From Spirochaetota bacterium (GTDB lineage: Bacteria; Spirochaetota; UBA4802; UBA5550), in contig JAKLIV010000001.1 of the NCBI GenBank assembly GCA_022709405.1, positions 1 through 49,951 of the forward strand: 49,951 bases of DNA, in the 5' to 3' direction. The notes beneath the pieces are model-generated. The model searched no databases and was not told the origin of the DNA. It worked only from the letters and a program-made list of their open reading frames with translations. The position numbers and the translations under genes were made by a program. Below are positions 41,542 to 48,883 of the stretch, in pieces. Position 1 is the first letter of the stretch; every line of letters begins with the position of its first letter.

Positions 41542-42450
41542 TCAAGATACCCATTCGGCAGTTTTTTTGTCCCACTGGCGGTTTTTATTGAAACCATCCT
41601 TGAAAACTGGTCCGAGAAACGCTTCCAGAGATTTAATAACCTCAGAGAAGCGTTCCGGCTTGGATATATTGTTCTTTATACAAAAGGCCTTCCAGAGTTG
41701 TTGCTTTTCAACATCATTTTTAAATTCATCGCTGAATATAACGTGTGCATCACTGATAGCGGTGCCCCTTTTTTCAAATGTGGCTTTTATTGATGCACTT
41801 AATATATGGAAATCATAGGACCTGCATCGCGAAAGAAAAACGATGTCATAAATGTCCTTCACTCTGCTGGTATAAAAATTCAGCTTCACGATCGATTCAA
41901 TTTTTTCGGCTATGACCGATTCGTGTGAATAACACAGAACATGTGGAGAAGGGTAGTCCAGAAGTACAGGGAAATCCATCTCGACAGGGCCATTGGTGAT
42001 AACGTCTCCAAAGCCTATGTCAAGCTGTATCTTGCGCCGTATGGTTCCAAGCGTTACATCGAGTTTTACTCTGACTCCTTCATAATCGGCCCCTTCTTTG
42101 ATGATAAAGCTTTCAACAGTGCCCGGATCGAATACAATGCCGTCATCGGCCTGAATCGATGCTATTGAAGCTATAACGATAGTTATTTGTTCCGGCTCGT
42201 TATTTATTCCCTTACCGAGAAAATCGATGTCCCCTGTCGGCCTGAAACGCGTCATATCGCTGACCAGAAGCAGAAGCGCCCCCTTTAGTACAAGGCTGCT
42301 CCGGTATGCGGATACCGACAAACGATACAGAAAACGCTCCTGAAAATACTGAAGTGCGATGGCATCGAACCTCCGGCCGCTCTCTTGAGCAATATTATAC
42401 AGGCGTCTTCTCACCGATTCGGGAACGTTCTTTATCTCTTTGTTTTTCAT
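41542..42450 (-). CDS. abiEii: AbiEii-type nucleotidyltransferase toxin
   Basis: The 302-residue protein has the AbiEii/AbiGii layout: LVLKGALLLL, the nucleotidyltransferase motif TGDIDFLGKG and VRVKLDVTLGTI...QLDIGFGD. AbiE toxins modify tRNA ends or nucleotides and cause abortive infection. It begins 4 bp after the AbiEi stop. Confidence 0.92.
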   Translation of the reverse strand: MKNKEIKNVPESVRRRLYNIAQESGRRFDAIALQYFQERFLYRLSVSAYRSSLVLKGALLLLVSDMTRFRPTGDIDFLGKGINNEPEQITIVIASIASIQADDGIVFDPGTVESFIIKEGADYEGVRVKLDVTLGTIRRKIQLDIGFGDVITNGPVEMDFPVLLDYPSPHVLCYSHESVIAEKIESIVKLNFYTSRVKDIYDIVFLSRCRSYDFHILSASIKATFEKRGTAISDAHVIFSDEFKNDVEKQQLWKAFCIKNNISKPERFSEVIKSLEAFLGPVFKDGFNKNRQWDKKTAEWVS

Positions 42451-42454
42451 TGTT

Positions 42455-43072
42455 CTATATGCCAGCCAGGGATTTGATGTACGGTGTGATTACCGTCTTG
42501 ACACTGCAGAGCTCTGCATAACGTCTGAGCTTATTGAGATTCGTTTTTTTCCCGGAGAGATATTCCCTGAGGCCTTCGATCGCCAGGTCTTCACCGATTT
42601 TTTTGCGATAGCGGAACATGTCACACAGAGTTTTTTCCCTGTCGTAGATTTTTACCGCGCCATAAGGCGTATTTATTGTTTCTATACCAAGGTTATAATA
42701 CCGCTTTCTGAAAAAATAGGTGCGCAGCGGCGGATATATGACTCTCCTGGGCCGGGCATTATTGGGTATGGCGATGTCGACCGATGACGGATTATATGTG
42801 GTGAGACCATGATATGACAGCGCTGTAGAAAGACATATGACGCCTGACGGCACCGCCCGGGCAGCGTCGATCATGTCGATGCTTACTCCGCCTGTTTCAG
42901 GGATTCCTGCGAGCCGGTACAGCCCCGGCTTTATTTTATCGATGACCCCGGATTCTACCAGCAAGCGAACGTCGGAGGTCCTGATCCCTGCATCCTTGAA
43001 TTGTTTCATCGTAGAATAACCGCCCTGTTTTTTCACCAGGGAAACGACACGCTGTTGTGTTTCTTTTTGCAT
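42455..43072 (-). CDS. abiEi: AbiEi-type antitoxin / transcriptional regulator
   Basis: The 205-residue protein has the N-terminal winged HTH (GGYSTMKQFKDAGIRTSDVR) and C-terminal AbiEi antitoxin domain (REKTLCDMFRYRKKIGEDLA). AbiEi represses its own promoter. A 39-bp palindrome overlaps its start codon. No ribosome binding site precedes ATG 43072, so the transcript may be leaderless. Confidence 0.92.
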   Translation of the reverse strand: MQKETQQRVVSLVKKQGGYSTMKQFKDAGIRTSDVRLLVESGVIDKIKPGLYRLAGIPETGGVSIDMIDAARAVPSGVICLSTALSYHGLTTYNPSSVDIAIPNNARPRRVIYPPLRTYFFRKRYYNLGIETINTPYGAVKIYDREKTLCDMFRYRKKIGEDLAIEGLREYLSGKKTNLNKLRRYAELCSVKTVITPYIKSLAGI

Positions 43073-43101
43073 GTCAATAAGTTATAGTGACATGCAAAAA
43101 G
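43063..43101. promoter_or_regulatory. Autoregulatory palindrome at the abiE start
   Basis: Fourteen-base arms CTTTTTGCATGTCA and TGACATGCAAAAAG flank an 11-bp spacer and overlap the abiEi start codon. On the minus strand TTGACC and TATAAC lie 15 bp apart, with TATAAC only 8 nt before ATG, so the promoter lies within the palindrome. Confidence 0.65.
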
Positions 43102-43236
43102 GGTCAAGCAGAATTACAAAAAATCCTCAAAAATTGATGCTACTACTGACACTTTCAAGCCATGCTGCACCCTGATGTCTGCCGGCCACAAGAATCACCT
43201 GGGACCCGATAGGTATTTCTATTTAAGGATACTCAC

Positions 43237-44679
43237 TCACAGTTCCACCATCCCGTCACCGCCATCATCCTCATCATCCTTCTTGACCGGCTTCCTGGCG
43301 GTGCGCTCGATGGCTTCAGGTTCCTGGATCTCCTCTGATGCATTCACGAGTTCTTTGAACTTCCCGGCAGCCGGTAGGAGGCGACTTTCCAATGACCCGA
43401 CCGCATCGTTGTACGATTTCACCGCTCCGTCGAGAGCCTTGCCGGTCTTGAAGATATGCTCGAAGAACTTGAGGAGCCGTGAATACAGCTCCTTGCCCTG
43501 GAGGGCGATGTTCCGGGCGTTCTCGGTGATGTGGATCTGCGACCATCCGTAGGCAACGGTCTTGAGAAGGCCGATGAGGGATGTCGGGGTCGCGAGCAGT
43601 ATCCTCGATTCCATGGCATACTGCAGAAGGCCGGGGTCCTGCTCGAAGGCTGCGTTGAGGCAGGCGTCGTTCGGGATGAACATGACCACGAATTCGAGCG
43701 AGCCGCCGAACTGCTGCCAGTAGCTTTTCTTGCCGAGATCGGTGATCCGCGACTTGATGGCGCGGACATGGTCCGCGAGCTTGCGTCTCCTCACATCCTC
43801 GGAAGCGGCCTCGATCGCCTCGAGGTATGCATCGAGCGGCGCTTTCGCGTCAACCGGCAGGATGCCCTCCTGGGGAAGGTAGATGACCATGTCGGGACGG
43901 CCTTCATCGGTCGCCGCCTGTTCGATGAAGTCGACATGCTCGACCATGCCCGCCATCTCAACAATGCGGCGAAGCTGCATCTCTCCCCATTTGCCGCGAA
44001 CCGTGTGGCTCTTGAGCGCCTGGGCCAGCGTTGACGTGGTGGTCTGGAGCTCGGAGTGGCTGCGCGTCAGCTGGGCGAGCTGTTCGGACAGGGCGCCGTA
44101 GGAGCTTTCACGCTTTTTCTCGAGCTCCCTGACATGGGTGCCGAGGGTTTCGAGACTCGTCTCGAGCGGAATAACGAGGTTCTTGATCTCTGCCTTATGG
44201 GTCGACCAGTCGCCGCGCACCTGGGTGAGCATCGAATCAAGCGTTTCCCGGGCGCGCTTCATGAACTCATCGGTGTTGCCGGCCAGTATCTGGCCCGAAA
44301 GCGCCTGGAAGGTTTCGCGGAGGTGCTCCTGGGCGCGATCAATCCACTGGAGCTTCTCGCTCGTCGATTCGCGTTCCTTGTTGTTTGAAGCGATCATTTC
44401 ACGGAGTTTGGCGTTCTCCTCGCGGGAAACGTCGAGTTCCATTTCAAGGCGCGGGATCCTCTGTGATTCACCCTCGAATTTCGATTTCTGGGCGAGGAGT
44501 TCGTTGACAATGGCCTCCCTTGCGCCGAGATCAGCGTTCAGGCGGACAATGTCCGCTTCGTTTGCCTCGTTCCTGCTCTGCAGGACGGCCAAACGCGACC
44601 GCCACCAGAGCCATGATATGATCCCGGTCAGGATTATCCCCGCAAAAACCATGCTCAATGAATATGCCGTTAGTTCCAT
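43237..44679 (-). CDS. RmuC-family protein (element-borne paralogue)
   Basis: The 480-residue protein has an N-terminal membrane anchor (SLSMVFAGIILTGIISWLWW), a coiled coil to ~200, and the RmuC domain with ILPVDAKAPLDAYLEAIEAA. The signature PVDAKAP differs from the chromosomal copy (PIDAKFP), so it is not a recent duplicate. I used ATG 44679 with GGAGG upstream. RmuC proteins recur on defence-carrying elements; the role here is unknown. Confidence 0.9.
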   Translation of the reverse strand: MELTAYSLSMVFAGIILTGIISWLWWRSRLAVLQSRNEANEADIVRLNADLGAREAIVNELLAQKSKFEGESQRIPRLEMELDVSREENAKLREMIASNNKERESTSEKLQWIDRAQEHLRETFQALSGQILAGNTDEFMKRARETLDSMLTQVRGDWSTHKAEIKNLVIPLETSLETLGTHVRELEKKRESSYGALSEQLAQLTRSHSELQTTTSTLAQALKSHTVRGKWGEMQLRRIVEMAGMVEHVDFIEQAATDEGRPDMVIYLPQEGILPVDAKAPLDAYLEAIEAASEDVRRRKLADHVRAIKSRITDLGKKSYWQQFGGSLEFVVMFIPNDACLNAAFEQDPGLLQYAMESRILLATPTSLIGLLKTVAYGWSQIHITENARNIALQGKELYSRLLKFFEHIFKTGKALDGAVKSYNDAVGSLESRLLPAAGKFKELVNASEEIQEPEAIERTARKPVKKDDEDDGGDGMVEL

Positions 44680-44917
44680 CGTGTCCTCCAAAATATTGGT
44701 GCCTGTCGAACAGGCTGAAAAACGAGCACCAATAATAATGAAAAATCCCTCTAACGGCAACCGTGCGTCATGAAATTTTGACATCAGGGGAAATTTTATC
44801 TGCATTCGGACTCCCTGCATCCACCACGTGGCCTTTTCACATCGGCCCATACGGTTTTCTGGAAAGGACGAGTAATCAGCAGCAGCTGAAATACAAAACA
44901 ACGATCCGGAGGAACGG

Positions 44918-45139
44918 ATGAGCAAAGAAATGGTTTACGGACTTGCGGTGACGCTCGCCGACCAGCTGTACAATTCGCTGGCCAACAACGAGCGCAGAAG
45001 CTGGGTGATCAATTCGCCTGAATTCAGCATCATGATCGTCGGAGATCGGCCGAACAACTGCGTGGAGCTGGTGATGTATGACGGCGATTCCCTGATAGAC
45101 AGGGCGTCGCTCAGCATGGAGAAAGGGGAGGCCCAGTGA
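44918..45139 (+). CDS. Hypothetical protein, upstream partner of the LAGLIDADG gene
   Basis: A 73-residue protein (MSKEMVYGLAVTLADQLYNS) without a recognised domain. ATG 44918 follows CGGAGGAACGG. It ends one base before the next start, so the two are translationally coupled. Confidence 0.6.
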   Translation: MSKEMVYGLAVTLADQLYNSLANNERRSWVINSPEFSIMIVGDRPNNCVELVMYDGDSLIDRASLSMEKGEAQ

Positions 45140-45140
45140 C

Positions 45141-46547
45141 ATGAAACGCAGGGCGAGGGGATACTGGAAGGATTGGCGGCATGTCGTCGGGGCACTGCTG
45201 CCGCTGGTTCAGAAGCTGGGTCATATGCCGACACAGGAGGAACTGAGACGAAACGGACTTTCCTCGGTGTCCCGCGCCCTGCGGGATTTTCATGGCGGTC
45301 ATCGAGCAGCGGCGAGGAAGCTCGGCGTACCGACCAAACGTGAACACCGGAGCCTGACACTGAAGGACCGAATACGTTTTGCATGGGAGGTTTCGCTGTA
45401 CTCGGCCAAGGGGTATTTCCCAAGCATGAAAGAACTCATCGCACAGGGCAGGGGGGATATCGTTTCGGCGATCAAGAATCATCACGGCGGATTTAGAAGC
45501 GCCGCACGGATGCTCAACCTGCTGACATACAGCGAATATCACCGGATCCATGGGCCGGGATACTGGTCAGAAGAACGGATCATCGATGAGTATCTCACCT
45601 TTATCATGAAATACAAGTTCACCCACTGGCCGACTCCCGGTGATATCAGGGCAAAGGGGCACGGACCACTGGCGCGGGCAATTTTAAAGATGAAGTACAG
45701 CCGCGTCAGGGAAATACTTGCCGCGAGCGGCCTCGATCTCGGGAAGAAAAAGAGGAGCATCGCCCACCTCAAACCGTTTGAACAGGTATTTCCTGTAAAT
45801 CCGGAAGTCTTTGAGGAGGGCGAGCTCAAATACTATTTTGTAGGAGTTGTTGAAGCAGACGGCTGTCTTACCATAAGAAGAAACGAGCACGCGGTTGAGA
45901 TAGCGCTGAACAAGGCTGATGAGGACCTCCTCATTGCATTGAGGGACCGCATATCGCCAGGGAGGCCGATCCATCTGAAACCGAACCGGAAAAACAGGGA
46001 GTCCGATGCGGTCCGGCTCAAGATCAACAGCCGCGAACTCGTTGAAATGCTCGGGCAGTACATGCCCTTGCACAGAAAGACCTGGTTGATGACCTTTCCT
46101 GAATCCATCCCCGATGATTTCTTCGCCCACTTTCTGCGGGGCGTGATCGACGGAGACGGAAGCATCGGCATCACCAGGAACAGGAAAGTTTTCTTCGGCG
46201 AACTTCGCTACTATCACGTCATCCGGGTGCGGATCCTGGGAACGAAGGCGTTCCTCGAGGGACTGGTCGCCAGGATACAGAAGCTCCTGGGCATCAAGGG
46301 AGTGAAGGTCGCCAAGCGTACGGGTGAAAACGTTTTCGAGGTCCAGTACTCGGGCAATCACGCGCGCAGGATCCTCGAATATATCTATGACTATTGCACG
46401 ATCTTCCTGAAGAGGAAGCTCCGCGTGTGGCAGCTTTTGAAAGACTTGAGCCAGGCGGAGCTTGCCCGGCGTTATAACACGCCGATGGGAAGATACAATC
46501 GCAATATGAAGCAGGAGCAGAGTGATCATGCATCAACCCTTCTTTGA
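45141..46547 (+). CDS. LAGLIDADG homing-type endonuclease with N-terminal repeats
   Basis: The 468-residue protein has three N-terminal repeats (about 8-63, 78-127 and 142-197; e.g. GHMPTQEELRRNGLSSVSRA) like homing-endonuclease-associated repeats. Two LAGLIDADG helices follow: FVGVVEADG (233-241) and LRGVIDGDG (332-340), a single-chain monomeric enzyme. It should make a site-specific double-strand break. It is not within an intron or intein in this window. Coupled to the preceding 73-residue gene. Confidence 0.9.
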   Translation: MKRRARGYWKDWRHVVGALLPLVQKLGHMPTQEELRRNGLSSVSRALRDFHGGHRAAARKLGVPTKREHRSLTLKDRIRFAWEVSLYSAKGYFPSMKELIAQGRGDIVSAIKNHHGGFRSAARMLNLLTYSEYHRIHGPGYWSEERIIDEYLTFIMKYKFTHWPTPGDIRAKGHGPLARAILKMKYSRVREILAASGLDLGKKKRSIAHLKPFEQVFPVNPEVFEEGELKYYFVGVVEADGCLTIRRNEHAVEIALNKADEDLLIALRDRISPGRPIHLKPNRKNRESDAVRLKINSRELVEMLGQYMPLHRKTWLMTFPESIPDDFFAHFLRGVIDGDGSIGITRNRKVFFGELRYYHVIRVRILGTKAFLEGLVARIQKLLGIKGVKVAKRTGENVFEVQYSGNHARRILEYIYDYCTIFLKRKLRVWQLLKDLSQAELARRYNTPMGRYNRNMKQEQSDHASTLL

Positions 46548-46871
46548 ACGCTTCCTGTCGGGATGTATCGGTGATTGTTTCAGACCGGGATGTTCAAAGA
46601 TGATCCGGGGCTGTTCGTTTTTACGAAGATTCAATCGTGGAACAACCCATGTGATGTCTTTGATTTCCCATCGGTATTTACGGTACCTGGTGATGAATTC
46701 AGGATATTCATCGGAAGGCTTGCCGATGGGGGTGAGTCGGAGTGCTTCCCGTATGTTTGGGGCGCACACGATGAACAGGGGATTGGGAGTATCAGGCCTG
46801 AAATCGATATAGCTGAACGAATATTCCTTGAGTCTTCTATATTTCGGCTTACCCTCATCATCATAATACAT
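46533..46871 (-). CDS. Hypothetical protein
   Basis: The 112-residue protein (MYYDDEGKPKYRRLKEYSFS) contains FIVCAPNIREALRLTP and WEIKDITWVVPRL, with no known family. GGAGG precedes ATG 46871; a longer frame from 47078 lacks a ribosome binding site. It converges on and overlaps the LAGLIDADG gene by 15 bp. Confidence 0.6.
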   Translation of the reverse strand: MYYDDEGKPKYRRLKEYSFSYIDFRPDTPNPLFIVCAPNIREALRLTPIGKPSDEYPEFITRYRKYRWEIKDITWVVPRLNLRKNEQPRIIFEHPGLKQSPIHPDRKRSKKG

Positions 46872-47556
46872 ATCATGCCTCCGGGAATCATGCTTGGGAT
46901 GAATACATTGTAGCATGCCGGAACAGCAGGCTACAACCTGCACGAAAGGGGGATATCTGGAAGCGGTGATGACTATTCGCCAGAAATGCCTGTTTTGACA
47001 GCGGGTCTGGCTGAAGAAAGGCCTGAAGCACCGCAATACATGATGGTGTAAGGTTGGTGGATTTTCAATGTGTACCAACGTGTATATCCTGCATCTCTCA
47101 TGAAGGCTGTTATAGGCGAATAGAGACGATTAGAGGAGGTTAACATGAAATAAGGAGCATATGCCCCTGGCTTATATGAGGCCGTTCTGCTAATCGAAAC
47201 CGGCCTGCTTCTTCCAAAGACGTACACCGGCACTTTCTCCCGGGTGATAGATACCGCAATTCCCTGCAACGTCATGAGTGTCATGTCGTCAAACAGGGCA
47301 GTGATATCGACTCCTGAGAAAGTAGTGTAGGTTTTAACGAACCGTTCGGTGACGAGGCCACCGGATACATTCTGTCCCATAGTTTGGAACCTCGTTTAAA
47401 TGTTTAGGATGTAAGAGAGTAGGGCCCGGTGACCCACCGTATCTCTTTATGAAGTTGGGACTATTGTAGCACTCTATATGTGAGGGGTGCCATAGGTTCT
47501 CCGGAAAGTCTGGAAATCTTAGACATTGAATTTTATACATTGTTGGAGGAACTGTT
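46872..47556. other. Degraded region containing a virion-gene fragment
   Basis: Only the truncated minus-strand virion gene (46973-47380) and the leader of the 47557 gene are recognisable. Confidence 0.5.
46973..47380 (-). pseudogene. Truncated phage virion-protein gene (5' part)
   Basis: The first ~65 codons (to 47186) read MGQNVSGGLVTERF, then TYTTFSGVDITALF and LQGIAVSITREKVPVYVFG, matching the N-terminus of tailed-phage virion proteins (FSGVDI-x-A...QG-x-S-x-S-x-TREKAPVY). After VSISR the expected GKRGIAGSL continuation is replaced by unrelated sequence, so the 3' part is lost. The first 14 codons recur at 48121-48162. Confidence 0.6.
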
Positions 47557-48117
47557 ATGGGACACGAAGGATGGACGATCATACAGAAAGGCTCGGTACT
47601 TCCGGATGACTTTCTGGTAGACTGGTATCCTGGTCTCAACTACGAGAAGTACATTATCCAGATCGTATGTGGAGACGAAGGGTTAGACGAATACATGGGA
47701 AACCTGGATCCCGATAAGATCGGTGGTATTGTCATTGGTATGCCATACAAGCCAGTTCGATTCAGGGAGAGAACCAAGGATGATCCTCCATTTGATGTAA
47801 AGAACAGGTTCGAAGTTCGAATTGCAGTTCAACGCGCTATTGACCAAGATAACTTCCTGGAACGGTTGAAACCAGATGGTTTTAAAGACTCAAGGAAACC
47901 AGCAAGGGGTCCTCTCTCAAAGGCTATCATGCCTATTGAGGAAGCTGTCAAGGTTGTGCATAAAGAAGCCACTCTCCACGCATTCCAACGTGCTATGGAT
48001 TTCTATGATCAGATGCGGGATCCTTCAGTTGTTGGCTACAAGGATGGTGTTGTGGATGGACTTAACAAGGCCTATCAGTATATTGCAAACGATGGAAATT
48101 ACGACTTAACAGCATAA
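47557..48117 (+). CDS. Hypothetical protein between two virion-gene fragments
   Basis: The 186-residue protein (MGHEGWTIIQKGSVLPDDFL, then YIIQIVCGDEGLDEYMG) has no known family and no signal peptide. It looks coding (GGAGG before ATG 47557, no internal repeats). It is flanked on both sides by minus-strand fragments of the same virion gene start, suggesting insertion or duplication. Confidence 0.65.
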   Translation: MGHEGWTIIQKGSVLPDDFLVDWYPGLNYEKYIIQIVCGDEGLDEYMGNLDPDKIGGIVIGMPYKPVRFRERTKDDPPFDVKNRFEVRIAVQRAIDQDNFLERLKPDGFKDSRKPARGPLSKAIMPIEEAVKVVHKEATLHAFQRAMDFYDQMRDPSVVGYKDGVVDGLNKAYQYIANDGNYDLTA

Positions 48118-48120
48118 GCA

Positions 48121-48162
48121 AAACGTTCGGTCACCAGACCGCCACTTACATTCTGACCCATA
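48121..48162 (-). pseudogene. Second fragment of the virion-gene start
   Basis: Fourteen codons MGQNVSGGLVTERF with a perfect GGAGG upstream, then unrelated AYAVKS and stop at 48099. Duplicate of 47339-47380. Confidence 0.55.
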
Positions 48163-48282
48163 GTTTCCTCCGTATTTTGGAGAGATTTACCCCCATAATG
48201 GGAGCCCGCGTTCCCTGAAAAGCCATTGGGCGGTCTCTTCAGGATGTCATGTTCAGGGTTTACTTTGATTTTAAAATATCCC

Positions 48283-48382
48283 CACAACCTCAACCTTCAA
48301 GGTCTACCTTGAATAACCGATCTGTGCTACTTTACCATTATCACCCACGGGCATATCCGGCCATCGGAGGTCCCGCGGGCAG
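48283..48382 (+). repeat. Dispersed repeat R1, copy 5, with the ssb-type leader
   Basis: Contains the palindrome ACCTTCAAGGT, CTACCTTG and a leader aligned without gaps to that of copy 1 over 32 bp (from GGGCA to CCCGCGGG). The leader stem carries a compensatory T-A to G-C change. It lies 65 bp before a small secreted-protein gene. Confidence 0.6.
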
Positions 48383-48446
48383 GTGAATGAAGTATGTGGG
48401 ACTGGGCCCATGAAAATACATCAACAACATCGGGAAGAGGTTTGCC

Positions 48447-48632
48447 ATGAAAGCGTTATTGTTCGTAGCGTTCCTGTTCGCATTTACGGTTCCCGGGTTC
48501 TCGTTCGGAAAATACCTTGAATGGTACATGGTGACATGGACATACCAGGACCAGGTCGATTACATCCTGGATCCTGAAGCAATGGCGGACTATGTCATGT
48601 ACCTGGACGAGACAGAATGGAACCTGTGCTGA
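48447..48632 (+). CDS. Small secreted or membrane peptide
   Basis: The 61-residue protein begins with a Sec-type signal (MKALLFVAFLFAFTVPGFS) and then FGKYLEWYMVTWTYQDQVDY. No family. Expression is probably from R1 copy 5. The mature part would be ~40 residues, acidic and Tyr/Trp-rich. Confidence 0.6.
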   Translation: MKALLFVAFLFAFTVPGFSFGKYLEWYMVTWTYQDQVDYILDPEAMADYVMYLDETEWNLC

Positions 48633-48673
48633 TGATGGCGCATGAGCAGTAAATCCAGGTATTGGAGGATGAA

Positions 48674-48883
48674 ATGAATGCTTTAACTGATATCAAGATA
48701 ATTATCGGAACCATCCTTGTTGAAAGCAAGAGCGAGAAAGAAGCGCTCGAAAGAATCAGGAGGGAGATCAGGGGTGATGCACCGATGGTTGAGATGTTTC
48801 TGGCGACTCTCGGCATCGCGCTTACCAAGAAGTTCCAGGCGCAGATACAGTATAGTATGAAACAGGCATTGCTGTATGAATAA
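48674..48883 (+). CDS. Small hypothetical protein upstream of a PD-(D/E)XK nuclease
   Basis: A 69-residue helical protein (MNALTDIKIIIGTILVESKS). I used ATG 48674, 5 nt after TTGGAGG. The next gene overlaps it by 8 bp, so the pair may be an operon (inhibitor/nuclease or accessory factor). Confidence 0.6.
   Translation: MNALTDIKIIIGTILVESKSEKEALERIRREIRGDAPMVEMFLATLGIALTKKFQAQIQYSMKQALLYE

Noticed and set aside
41368-41793. 141-codon plus-strand frame
   Set aside because: Lies opposite the start region of the excisionase and the 3' part of abiEii; a shadow.
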